Positions 26,980-34,528 of a stretch of 64,000 bases of DNA are shown here, piece by piece (the stretch's first letter is position 1; every line of letters starts with the position of its first letter). Source of the stretch: Nitrospira sp. Ga0074138 (lineage in GTDB: Bacteria; Nitrospirota; Nitrospiria; Nitrospirales; Nitrospiraceae). The position numbers and the translations under genes were made by a program. Below the pieces are notes generated by a model, which was not told the origin of the DNA, did no database searches, and worked only from the letters and a program-made list of their open reading frames with translations. The stretch is from the NCBI GenBank assembly GCA_001464735.1, contig LNDU01000051.1, forward strand, positions 59,949 to 123,948. The letters run 5' to 3'.

Positions 26980-27915
26980 TTACACGCTGTGGGTCTTGGC
27001 ACGCGCCATCATCTTGCAGTAGGAGCAGACGTCGGCGGTGGTAGGCTGTTGGCAGACGGAGCAGGGATGCAGCATGGCCTGATCTTTCTCGGCCATCGTG
27101 GTCGGGGAGGCTTCGGGCTTGCGCTGTTTGTCGAGAAAGCCGCAGTAGAAGGCCTGCTTGGTGCCTGGGGATTCCGTCTCAAGCCGATTCAACACTTCCT
27201 TATAGAGAAGGGTCCGCGCACCTTTCGCCATCGGACACTCTTCCACGATGTAGTCAATGCGGTTGAGTACCGAATAGGCGGCCAATTCACGCTCGGAGAG
27301 GCGAAAGAGCGGTTTCACTTTTTTGGCAAACCCGTCGAGAGAGGCCGGCAGGCTAGGGGATTGCTTGTCCAAGTATTCCTCCTGCCAGCGGAGTACGTTG
27401 CCCAGTAGGCGGGCTGCTTCATCGTCGAGATTGTGGCCGGTCGCCATCACATCGTACTTGTGCTCCAGCGCGACGCGATTGAACTGGTAGCGTTTGATGG
27501 TGCCACATGTACTACAGGTCGGACGATGAATCAGCATGGCCAGTTCCTTGATGCCGGCGCCGGCTTCCTGCTCGACGGTATGGACATGCAGGACCGCGCC
27601 CATTGGCGCGGCGACCGTTTCGGCAAACTGGACGACTTTGGCATGGGACACTTCCGAGTAGCCGCCGATGCCGAGGTCTACATAGAGGGCGTCGGCCTTG
27701 TAGCTCATCTTGAGGAGAATATCCCAGAGAGCCAGGCTGTCTTTCCCGCCAGACACGGCCACTAGGATGCGATCATCCTTTTTGAACATCTTTTCAGACT
27801 TGATGGCCCGGCTGACCTGGTCATGCACATAGACGTTGAAGCAGCCTTTGCAGAAGGCGGCATTGTGGCGGGGTAGGTCGATCACTGCTCGGATTTTGCA
27901 TTTCGTACAGTTCAT
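26980..27915 (-). CDS. ttuA: TtuA-type tRNA 2-thiolation PP-loop enzyme
   Basis: 311 residues. The protein closely follows Thermus TtuA, which thiolates U54 (s2T) in tRNA using sulfur from the ubiquitin-like carrier TtuB. Visible: N-terminal zinc knuckle (C3-x2-C6, then CKGC), PP-loop VAVSGGKDSLALWD near residue 50-65, CSTCG near residue 131 and VEECPMAKG that would provide [4Fe-4S] ligands, GHNLDDEAARLLGN, and a C-terminal zinc knuckle CSVCQQ..CSYC. The start ATG overlaps the stop of the ThiS-like gene (ATGA), so carrier and enzyme are coupled. Other PP-loop families (TtcA, Ncs6/CTU1) are related; the N- and C-terminal zinc pairs favour TtuA/Ncs6. Confidence 0.85.
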   Translation of the reverse strand: MNCTKCKIRAVIDLPRHNAAFCKGCFNVYVHDQVSRAIKSEKMFKKDDRILVAVSGGKDSLALWDILLKMSYKADALYVDLGIGGYSEVSHAKVVQFAETVAAPMGAVLHVHTVEQEAGAGIKELAMLIHRPTCSTCGTIKRYQFNRVALEHKYDVMATGHNLDDEAARLLGNVLRWQEEYLDKQSPSLPASLDGFAKKVKPLFRLSERELAAYSVLNRIDYIVEECPMAKGARTLLYKEVLNRLETESPGTKQAFYCGFLDKQRKPEASPTTMAEKDQAMLHPCSVCQQPTTADVCSYCKMMARAKTHSV

Positions 27916-28130
27916 TCGTGACTCATGAAGCGTGGAGAGCCGCCGGAGATGACCGGACGGATTTCGATCTGGTCCTGGTCGTAGAGCATCTCGTCTTCGG
28001 TCACGAGTTCATCGCCGCGTATGATCAGATGCGCTTCAACCACGAGATTGAGTTCTTTGAAGAGGTCTTTTGCCTTCTTCGGGCCTTTGATCTCAATGGT
28101 TCGTGCGGGATGGCTGAGTTGAACCTGCAT
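27912..28130 (-). CDS. ThiS/MoaD/TtuB-like sulfur-carrier protein with C-terminal tail beyond Gly-Gly
   Basis: 72 residues from the ATG at 28130 (a longer frame to 28292 looks non-coding). Beta-grasp pattern: MQVQLSHPARTIEIKG, KKAKDLFKELNLVVEAHLIIRGDELVTEDEML, DQIEIRPVISGG. Carriers of this family end in Gly-Gly, which is adenylated and thiocarboxylated. Here eight residues, SPRFMSHE, follow GG before the stop, and the stop is fixed by overlap with the ttuA ATG. If the reading is right the tail must be removed before activation, or the protein does not use the usual C-terminal chemistry. No JAMM-type protease is visible in the window. Confidence 0.8.
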   Translation of the reverse strand: MQVQLSHPARTIEIKGPKKAKDLFKELNLVVEAHLIIRGDELVTEDEMLYDQDQIEIRPVISGGSPRFMSHE

Positions 28131-28306
28131 GCTGGGATCATATGCTGCGGATGCGCAAGGGAGCAAGGGGCCTTCTCTGTGCAGGGGAGAGAGAGGGGTG
28201 TTGTGTGCGTGTGAGTCGGTCCTGTCGATCGTTGTAAGATGATGTCTTGTCACCAGACCTATCGGCAATCGTGGGGTGGTCGATGCACACAAGGTTCTAT
28301 TGAGCC

Positions 28307-29119
28307 ATGCAGCATCGTGATGTGCTGATGGCGAAGCTCGCTGAACCAGTGTCTGTACACTGGCCTGAGTATCTGATGGAAGCGGCTGGCCTTGGGCTCT
28401 TCATGATCTCCGCTGCAGTGGTGACAGCCGCGTTTGAATATCCGCATTCACCCCTTCACGATCTGTTCCCTGATCCGACAGTGAGACGGATTCTGATCGG
28501 GCTGGCCATGGGGCTCACGGCCATCGGGCTGATCTATTCGCCTTGGGGTAAGCGCTCAGGGGCACATTTGAACCCAGCGGTTACGATGACATTCTTCCGG
28601 CTTGGAAAGATTAGAGGTGGAGATGCCTTCTGGTATGTCCTGTCGCAGTTTATGGGAGAAACTATTGGACTCTGGCTGGCAGCTCAGATCCCGGGCCTGG
28701 CAATTGAGCATCCCGCCGTCAACTATGTTGTGACGGTGCCGGGACTTGGCGGAAGGGTGGTCGCGTTTGCCGCAGAAGTGATGATCTCGTTCGGGCTCAT
28801 GCTGGTTGTGCTGGTTGTCTCGAATCGGCCGTCGCTCAACCGATGGACAGGATTTTTCGCGGGACTGTTGGTGGCGACATACATTGCGGTGGAGGCGCCT
28901 CTGTCCGGCATGAGCATGAACCCAGCACGCACGTTTGCTTCCGCACTTTCTGCGCATCTCTGGACCGACTATTGGCTGTATCTCATCGCTCCGCTTAGCG
29001 GCATGTTGTTGGCGGCTGAATGTTATGTGCGAACCCACGGCATCCACCAGATCCTCTGTGCCAAACTTCATCATCACAATAACAGTCGCTGCATTTTTCA
29101 CTGTCGCTACATAGCTTGA
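28307..29119 (+). CDS. Aquaporin (MIP family)
   Basis: 270 residues with six expected membrane helices. Both half-helix signatures are present: LNPAVTMTFFRLG near residue 85 and MNPARTFASAL near residue 204, with SGAHLNPAVT and GMSMNPART contexts. Such channels carry water or small neutral solutes. The C-terminus is rich in His and Cys (HHHNNSRCIFHCR), which is unusual. Aromatic/Arg selectivity residues were not modelled, so water versus glycerol cannot be chosen. The gene is divergent from the ThiS-ttuA pair. Confidence 0.9.
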   Translation: MQHRDVLMAKLAEPVSVHWPEYLMEAAGLGLFMISAAVVTAAFEYPHSPLHDLFPDPTVRRILIGLAMGLTAIGLIYSPWGKRSGAHLNPAVTMTFFRLGKIRGGDAFWYVLSQFMGETIGLWLAAQIPGLAIEHPAVNYVVTVPGLGGRVVAFAAEVMISFGLMLVVLVVSNRPSLNRWTGFFAGLLVATYIAVEAPLSGMSMNPARTFASALSAHLWTDYWLYLIAPLSGMLLAAECYVRTHGIHQILCAKLHHHNNSRCIFHCRYIA

Positions 29120-29325
29120 AGGCTGCGTCATTCCTCAACCGTCATTGGTCATTTGTGAGACATGCCTTCGAGGCGTACGTGTGTCCTCTGACGCTTGTGC
29201 GATCAGCCGTACGTTCCGTGAATGTATGTAAGGACTGGAGCCTCCACACGACTGATGCGCAGATGCGGAATTCAAAGTGCTGAAATCAGTCAGCCCCGCG
29301 GATACTCACACATCAAGGAGGCATT

Positions 29326-29805
29326 ATGAGCTCGAAGGGTTGGTTCAAGATGGGATTTCTGTCTATGGTTGCCGCGACTGGATTATTTATCGCATCCAAC
29401 GGGTTCGCGGCTGACGCACACACCACGAGTAAGTTTGAAGGTGTGAAGGCCAATGGCGGGACGGCGTCGCATGGCCGCTCCGGCAACAACGACACGTTGA
29501 CCTGGTCGGAGGAGTTCAAGATTCCTGACACGCCTGCACCGCACTGGCAGGTGGTGGATACCAAGGGCAACGTCTATCTCTTGAATCGCCTCGTCATCAA
29601 GGGCGACAAGCAGAACCGGACCATTACCTTGCCGGTGCAGATCAACGACGTGGCCAAGGTCCAGATTTGGTGTGCCTATGCAGAAGTGTTGCTCGGCGAA
29701 GCCTCGTTTGCCAAGCCGATCGTGACAGCCTCCGGCGAAGTTCGTAGCAATGGCATGAAAGCCGACAGTGGCATGAAGCACGATAGCATGGCAATGAGTC
29801 GTTAA
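29326..29805 (+). CDS. Exported DM13-like protein with Met/His tail
   Basis: 159 residues; AAGGAGGCATT gives a strong ribosome site. Signal peptide ends near GFA-ADA. The mature part contains GNNDTLTWSEEFKIPDTP, HWQVVDTKGNVYLLNRLVIKGDKQNRTITLPVQINDVAKVQIWCAYAEVLLGEASF, which follows the DM13/electron-transfer-like domain pattern, with one cysteine in the IWCAYAEVLLGEA strand. The C-terminal tail (GMKADSGMKHDSMAMSR) is rich in Met with a His, a pattern seen in periplasmic copper binders. Function unknown; redox or copper role is inference. Confidence 0.6.
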   Translation: MSSKGWFKMGFLSMVAATGLFIASNGFAADAHTTSKFEGVKANGGTASHGRSGNNDTLTWSEEFKIPDTPAPHWQVVDTKGNVYLLNRLVIKGDKQNRTITLPVQINDVAKVQIWCAYAEVLLGEASFAKPIVTASGEVRSNGMKADSGMKHDSMAMSR

Positions 29806-29982
29806 GAACAGGCGATCATCGGTTGGCAGTCAGCTCTCGGCTTCTTCGGAGGTACGAGGCTGGCTGCTGACGACCGGTGGCTGAAAGCAGAGGAGACAGC
29901 GATGAGTAGAAAGATTGTGGCGGCTGCACAGAATACAGAATAACTCATCGTCGCACGCTGTAAAAAGGTGGTCTACTCGCTT

Positions 29983-30528
29983 CTAGTCTAGGGTGTATAC
30001 CGCAAAGATTCTGTAGGGGCCAGGCTCTGAATCCTTGAACCGTCCCGTTTCGACAAGCTGCTTTGCGGTCTCAAAATCGGGAAGCAGGCAATGTGAATTG
30101 GTCTGAATCTCGTTAGCCAGTGAGTTGCATGAAAGTGGAGAGCATTCAGGGCTGTTTCTTTGCGTGCTGCTTACTACATCAAATCCCACGAGAATCTTTT
30201 TCTCCGGCAAGCAGACGTTCGTGGGAAATGACTGTTCTCTCTCGTACGGACGCCATTGTTCTTTTGCGTCATTGAATTCCTGTTCATAGACTTCGTAAAA
30301 GAACATCGTCGTCCCTGCAAGATCGATCGATTGCTCCCTTGCCACCTGCTCAATGACTTCAGGAGAGTCGAAGAACCAGTAGCCATTATGTTTCCAGAAT
30401 TTAATGTAATCGGCAAAGTCTTTGGAAAGACATCCGCTCACCGAGTAGATATCTTCAACCCCGTTGGCCTTCAGCCAGTCAGGCCTCCTCACCACTCGCT
30501 TGGCCATATATCCAGCTGGAATCATCAT
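29983..30528 (-). CDS. Hypothetical protein
   Basis: 181 residues; in-frame ATG at 30507 (MAKRVVRRPDWLK) is an equally good start, and no strong ribosome site decides. The protein is soluble: EDIYSVSGCLSKDFADYIKFWKHNGYWFFDSPEVIEQVA, TTMFFYEVYEQEFNDAKEQW, SFPTNVCLPEKKILVGFDVVS. The latter half reads like an immunity-type or small catalytic fold but I cannot place it. It lies just after (downstream of) the toxin-antitoxin pair on the same strand, with a 35-base gap. Confidence 0.5.
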   Translation of the reverse strand: MMIPAGYMAKRVVRRPDWLKANGVEDIYSVSGCLSKDFADYIKFWKHNGYWFFDSPEVIEQVAREQSIDLAGTTMFFYEVYEQEFNDAKEQWRPYEREQSFPTNVCLPEKKILVGFDVVSSTQRNSPECSPLSCNSLANEIQTNSHCLLPDFETAKQLVETGRFKDSEPGPYRIFAVYTLD

Positions 30529-30562
30529 GACTCATTCAACTGCCGCGCACCGCAAAACGACG

Positions 30563-30817
30563 TTATCGAATCAGCCTGTCATATTCCGCATGGGTACCGA
30601 TCCAGAACCATACGATGCCGTCGGGTGCATCCACACCAATGGCTCGATAGTTGAGGCTGACGCGAGCTGACCAGAAACGCCCCACCTTCTTGAAATGTAA
30701 CGAAGGGTGCTGCGGGTTTGTCTTCAGAAGTTCGAAAGCTTTGTCAGCTTGTTCACGGAGCGGAGCAGGAAGGGAGTTGTAGCAAGTCCAGAAATCAGGT
30801 GAGGCGTGATGGATCAA
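30563..30817 (-). CDS. ParE/RelE-type toxin
   Basis: 84 residues. The fold signature is FWTCYNSLPAPLREQADKAFELLKTNPQHPSLHFKKVGRFWSARVSLNYRAIGV, ending WFWIGTHAEYDRLIR, the classic RelE/ParE/HigB-like pattern (R in the central strand, H and Y near the end). RelE toxins cut mRNA at the ribosome; ParE poisons gyrase; the sequence alone does not separate them. The start overlaps the antitoxin stop by four bases, giving the usual antitoxin-toxin order. Confidence 0.85.
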   Translation of the reverse strand: MIHHASPDFWTCYNSLPAPLREQADKAFELLKTNPQHPSLHFKKVGRFWSARVSLNYRAIGVDAPDGIVWFWIGTHAEYDRLIR

Positions 30818-31014
30818 AGTTTGGTGGACTGGCCGGAGGTGTGTGCACGAACAGCTTTGTCGGCCAAGGCATCAAGCTTCCCAGCTTTCACATCAGCTTC
30901 AAACTGGCGGTCCCAAGCATCAGCATCGAAGGCCGCGTACCACGAGCGGAACGCGGCAAGTTCTTCGGACGAGAGTTTCTCAATCTGCTGTTCGATCAAT
31001 TCAACTTTACTCAT
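30814..31014 (-). CDS. Antitoxin partner
   Basis: 66 residues. It begins with a helical MSKVELIEQQIEKLSSEELAAFRSWYAAFDADAWDRQFEAD region and ends in a positively charged and polar tail (KLDALADKAVRAHTSGQSTKL). This matches the small antitoxins that pair with this group of ParE/RelE toxins. It is placed directly before the toxin with a four-base overlap. No DNA-binding HTH or ribbon-helix-helix is obvious, so autoregulation is not evident. Confidence 0.75.
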   Translation of the reverse strand: MSKVELIEQQIEKLSSEELAAFRSWYAAFDADAWDRQFEADVKAGKLDALADKAVRAHTSGQSTKL

Positions 31015-31115
31015 ACGTCACCTTCGACTCAAGTATACCAACCTTGAGAACAAGTGTCAGCCTGTCACAAAAACCGCCGCGTGCCGCGAAACGGGGGGTC
31101 TTCCCTGTTTGGTCG

Positions 31116-33233
31116 CTAGCTATCTGGATCTTCGCTATTGCCACCAAAATCCATCTGGTCGTCTTGAGCCGTAGAAAAGTAGACTTCCTGTGCAGTAGAA
31201 GTTATCTCGAAAACGCGGCGGCCCTTCTCATTTTCTCCTCGCTCGACCAGATTGCGTTCAGCCAAATGTCTTCCTCGTCGCCCGACGAGCTGGTAAGAAC
31301 AATCGAGCTGCGCGGCAATTTCCTTAGCAAACATACTTTTTCTTTCGTCGTGAAGAGCTTTCAGGATTCCCAGTTCTGTGTCGGGTAATAAGTTCTCGTC
31401 GGCAACAGACTTGATAAGGCGCTCATATTTTCGAGACAGATTAACAATCTTGCATCTCCCCTGCTTGCATTGAGGACAGAGCATGTCGAATGCCTGAATG
31501 GCTGGAAGCATTTCATGGCCGTGCCGATGACCGCACCTGCCGCATACAATCTCTTGGTTAACTTTGATGTATGAAACAACAATGGGACTGAAATCAAAAA
31601 CTCGCTCAACGAAATATAGTCGCTGTTCTCTTTTCTCACGTGGCCTACCGAACGCAATCGTTTGTTGCTGACAAAGCCCATAATTAATCGCGTAGACTGA
31701 AACTTCTCGACCGTCCCTATCCTTCATTTCATAGTACTTTGTCAGGAAGAAGTTTAATTCCAGCGTTGAAAGAATAGGCTCGTATTCTGCCCTCACATGG
31801 AAATGACTTGTTGGGGGCCGTCCCGGGATCTCACTCATAACTTTTGAGTCCCGATAGCTACGGAGAGACTTTGCCCTTTTCACAATCTCTTCAAAAAGCT
31901 CCTTCAAACTGTAAATGCTGGAGCGCTCCTCAAATGTCTCGTGAAGGAACTTATTGAGCCGAAAAGAATGATCGATTTTCTCTTCGTAGTAACGACGAGC
32001 TGCGTCCTGAATCGTCTTTACGCCGATACGCTTCTCATAGATAACGGTTGTTTCATAACAAAAGAAAAGGATGTATCCAAGAATTCGTGGATTTCCAAGG
32101 CATGAGTAGAATAGTGTCTGCCAGAAGTCAGCAGAAGTTGTGTCGAAGTATGCTTCTGGGGCCTCATTGCAAAAGTGCTGTAATCTCGTCGTAACCAGGC
32201 GCTTGGTAAAATCAATCGCCCGATCCTCCATATTCCCAACATCATTTCGGCCATACGCTCTGTAAATGTCTAGGTAGACCTCGTCAACCTTCGACAGATC
32301 TATATCCCCTGCATACAGACGGCCAGGGTAAACGGCCACCTTCAGTTTAATGAACTCCTCGGACCAGTTGTTGAATGGTGCGAGGATTGTGTCGATAACT
32401 TGCTCCATGTCGGCACGAGGCAACTCTGAAAAGTCGTCGATGAATATATAGAAGTGCTTCACATCTAAGCTTGTCAGAATCTCGCGCAGTCGAGTTATGA
32501 GTCCACGGACATTGAAGATTTTGATAAAAACCTGCGAATAGTTCTGGCTCCGTGTTTCCTCGAGTTCTGAAATAAGTTCTGCCACAAATCGCGCTTGTGC
32601 CGAAGGGCTAGGAGATATGGTTGCTGTAGCCTCCCCCGCCAATTTGGCTTTCTCTCTGTGTGCTTCTTTGTCATGTTTCGAGGCATGAATGCTTCCAGTA
32701 ACATCTAAATACAGGTCCTGCTTGAGCTCTTCCAAGAATTCATCTAGCTTCTCAAATAGATCTGATGCGGATCCGGTGAATGTCTCTTTGACTTGACTCC
32801 ACACGCTAGAAGTAACGCGCTGCGTTATTTGAGCCTTGATTTCACGAATTAGCTCAATGACGAAGCTCTTAAATACACTTAGCCTTCGGACTGCATCGCT
32901 GGTCAGTACAGACTCATAGTTTTGCGGGATGCTACCCACTAACTCTGCAGTCGAAGATTCGTACAGTGTCTTAATATCGATGTATGCCCAGGTTGCGTTT
33001 TTCTCCCTTGTGAGCGACCCCTGCGCCATTTGGAAGATGGTTGATTTCCCAGTTCCTTTACGTCCTATCAAGAAGGTGGTGTTGGGCTGCAAGACTGTCC
33101 GAAGGACGTGGTTATCGGGGAGGGGATCCACGTAGAGATCAGAAATTAGTTCTTGCCCAATTTCATCAACAAGCTCAGCGCGACGATAAAGTTTTAATGT
33201 ATCTACCGCTTTGAGGAATTCGTTCTTCTTCAT
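31116..33233 (-). CDS. Large P-loop ATPase with zinc ribbon and C-terminal winged helix, accessory
   Basis: 705 residues from the ATG at 33233 (AGGTGG lies upstream; the longer frame to 33263 is less likely). Walker A is LIGRKGTGKSTIF (about residues 60-72); a Walker-B-like strand reads FYIFIDDFSELP near residue 265. The middle is helical, AAA/KAP-like. Near the C-terminus is a zinc ribbon (CGRCGHRHGHE ... CPQCKQGRC) and then a winged helix (LGILKALHDERKSMFAKEIAAQLDCSYQLVGRRG). The base composition is visibly more AT-rich than the neighbours, consistent with transfer. It is next to a toxin-antitoxin pair and a gene remnant. Function unknown; a defence role is only inference. Confidence 0.65.
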   Translation of the reverse strand: MKKNEFLKAVDTLKLYRRAELVDEIGQELISDLYVDPLPDNHVLRTVLQPNTTFLIGRKGTGKSTIFQMAQGSLTREKNATWAYIDIKTLYESSTAELVGSIPQNYESVLTSDAVRRLSVFKSFVIELIREIKAQITQRVTSSVWSQVKETFTGSASDLFEKLDEFLEELKQDLYLDVTGSIHASKHDKEAHREKAKLAGEATATISPSPSAQARFVAELISELEETRSQNYSQVFIKIFNVRGLITRLREILTSLDVKHFYIFIDDFSELPRADMEQVIDTILAPFNNWSEEFIKLKVAVYPGRLYAGDIDLSKVDEVYLDIYRAYGRNDVGNMEDRAIDFTKRLVTTRLQHFCNEAPEAYFDTTSADFWQTLFYSCLGNPRILGYILFFCYETTVIYEKRIGVKTIQDAARRYYEEKIDHSFRLNKFLHETFEERSSIYSLKELFEEIVKRAKSLRSYRDSKVMSEIPGRPPTSHFHVRAEYEPILSTLELNFFLTKYYEMKDRDGREVSVYAINYGLCQQQTIAFGRPREKREQRLYFVERVFDFSPIVVSYIKVNQEIVCGRCGHRHGHEMLPAIQAFDMLCPQCKQGRCKIVNLSRKYERLIKSVADENLLPDTELGILKALHDERKSMFAKEIAAQLDCSYQLVGRRGRHLAERNLVERGENEKGRRVFEITSTAQEVYFSTAQDDQMDFGGNSEDPDS

Positions 33234-33695
33234 GACCGTTCCACCTCTATGTAGCTTTTGCAACTTGCCACCTATTTAGCAAATGGAGAGGCATGTGTAT
33301 TCTACGTTCTCTAGCATGCATTGGTCGATCCCTTTTGTTTCCCAGGTGGCAAGACCTCTCACTCCATCATCGAACCACCTCCCATGAGACCGTTCAAGAA
33401 GTGGATACAGAGGTGGCATTGCGATCGATCGTCACTCTAATGGTTCCCTACAAGTTTGCTCGTATTTCCGCTCCCCATCGGGGCGAGGATGATCGGGATT
33501 ATCTGCGGCTTTCGAGAGGGTGCGGCTGCCTTTGGTAACGGCGATGGCTGTTCGAGGTTCCGTTCGGAGGCAGTATCGGCCGGAACAAGTTACACTGTCG
33601 AGCGGTTGCGAGACCACGCAACCAGAGAAGAGACTTTGCAGGTTATGAGAAGACGAAGGGTTGCAGTTGGGGGCGACAGGAAAGTTAGCGGGTAG
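33234..33695. other. Intergenic stretch with no convincing gene
   Basis: About 460 bases upstream of the ATPase gene. Open frames here lack ribosome sites and family features. The promoter of the ATPase should lie near its right edge at 33240-33330. The composition shifts from AT-rich beside the ATPase to GC-richer further right. Confidence 0.45.
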
Positions 33696-33965
33696 TTAGT
33701 GACGACCATTCCTGGTTCGCCTCACGAAACCTCTTGCTCCGCTGAACCTTTGACCAGAGAGCCATTTCTTAAACGAGGACAGGCTTTCACCGGCAGGTTT
33801 GCCGGCGAGAAGTCCTTCGATGCTGATGTCCTCGTCGAGCGTATTCCAGTGGATACCCTGCCCTCTGCCGATCAATCGCCAGCTCTTGCGTTCTGCTGGT
33901 GTGGTGTGGACCAATCGAGGGAACCAGGCGAGTGGCAATGTGTGGAAATGGCTTGTGAAGCCAGC
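33696..33965 (-). pseudogene. 5'-truncated DUF2442 gene remnant
   Basis: On the minus strand the translation reads LPLAWFPRLVHTTPAERKSW, then RLIGRGQGIHWNTLDEDISIEGLLAGKPAGESLSSFKKWLSG. This is the recognisable core and end of the DUF2442 family. The normal N-terminal strand block before LPLAWFPRL is missing; instead the frame runs into the hairpin past the next gene, and no start codon fits. DUF2442 genes usually pair with a DUF4160 gene in toxin-antitoxin-like pairs; no partner is visible. It looks like a leftover of an accessory gene. Confidence 0.65.
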
Positions 33966-33968
33966 TGC

Positions 33969-33998
33969 GCCAGGGTCTCCTTTGCGAGAGACCCTGGC
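33969..33998 (-). terminator. Perfect 11-base hairpin downstream of the exported beta protein gene
   Basis: GCCAGGGTCTC (33969-33979) pairs with GAGACCCTGGC (33988-33998) across an eight-base loop, 25 bases past the stop of the minus-strand gene at 34024. No clear T-run follows, so termination is probable but not certain. Confidence 0.5.
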
Positions 33999-34023
33999 GG
34001 CGTGGAACTGGCTGGTTTGAGTG

Positions 34024-34377
34024 CTATTGCACGTCGACGGTGATGGTCTGGCTGGCTGCGACGAGCGCATGGTCCTTCGTGGCACCCGTCACGGTGATCT
34101 GGTGCGTCCCACGACTTAACCCCTTAACCGTTCCGCCAAAACCCTTCTGATACTCGTTGTCCACGAAGACGTGGGCATGAGCCGCTTGCGACCCCTTAGT
34201 CAACTCGTATTTCAGCTCAAAGCTGTCGCTGACCTTGTCCCCGGCCTTGGGAGACGTAATCACGATCTTCGATCCATCCTCTATTGGTTTATCGGCCGCG
34301 AAGACCGGTGCTCCGCTCAGATAGCCGGTTAATGCGATGCCTAACCCCATGAATACAATACGACTCATCACATGCAT
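34024..34377 (-). CDS. Exported beta-sandwich protein of unknown function (DUF4399-like look)
   Basis: Minus strand; the ATG at 34377 has GTGGAGG five bases upstream, better than the GTG at 34389. 117 residues with a signal peptide ending near VFA-ADK. Mature part: GSKIVITSPKAGDKVSDSFELKYELTKGSQAAHAHVFVDNEYQKGF, then GLSRGTHQITVTGATKDHALVAASQTITVDV. This pattern, with AHAHVFVD and a SHDH-like KDHALVAAS, resembles the DUF4399-type periplasmic sandwich proteins. The histidine spacing could bind a metal (inference). It is divergent from the GMC oxidoreductase gene. Confidence 0.55.
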   Translation of the reverse strand: MHVMSRIVFMGLGIALTGYLSGAPVFAADKPIEDGSKIVITSPKAGDKVSDSFELKYELTKGSQAAHAHVFVDNEYQKGFGGTVKGLSRGTHQITVTGATKDHALVAASQTITVDVQ

Positions 34378-34528
34378 CAGAACCTCCACGTTTGAAATTG
34401 TTTATTGACCTGTTCACTCTAACACCCCCTCTGCATTCAATGTTGGTCTGAATTGCACAGTTCACAGAGGAGATTGTAGCGAACGCCCATCCTTTGTAAG
34501 ACTCCATCTCTGCTCCCGACTCAGCACC

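Noticed and set aside
33699..34043. 114-codon plus-strand frame
   Set aside because: Overlaps the DUF2442 remnant on the opposite strand, which has recognisable family motifs.
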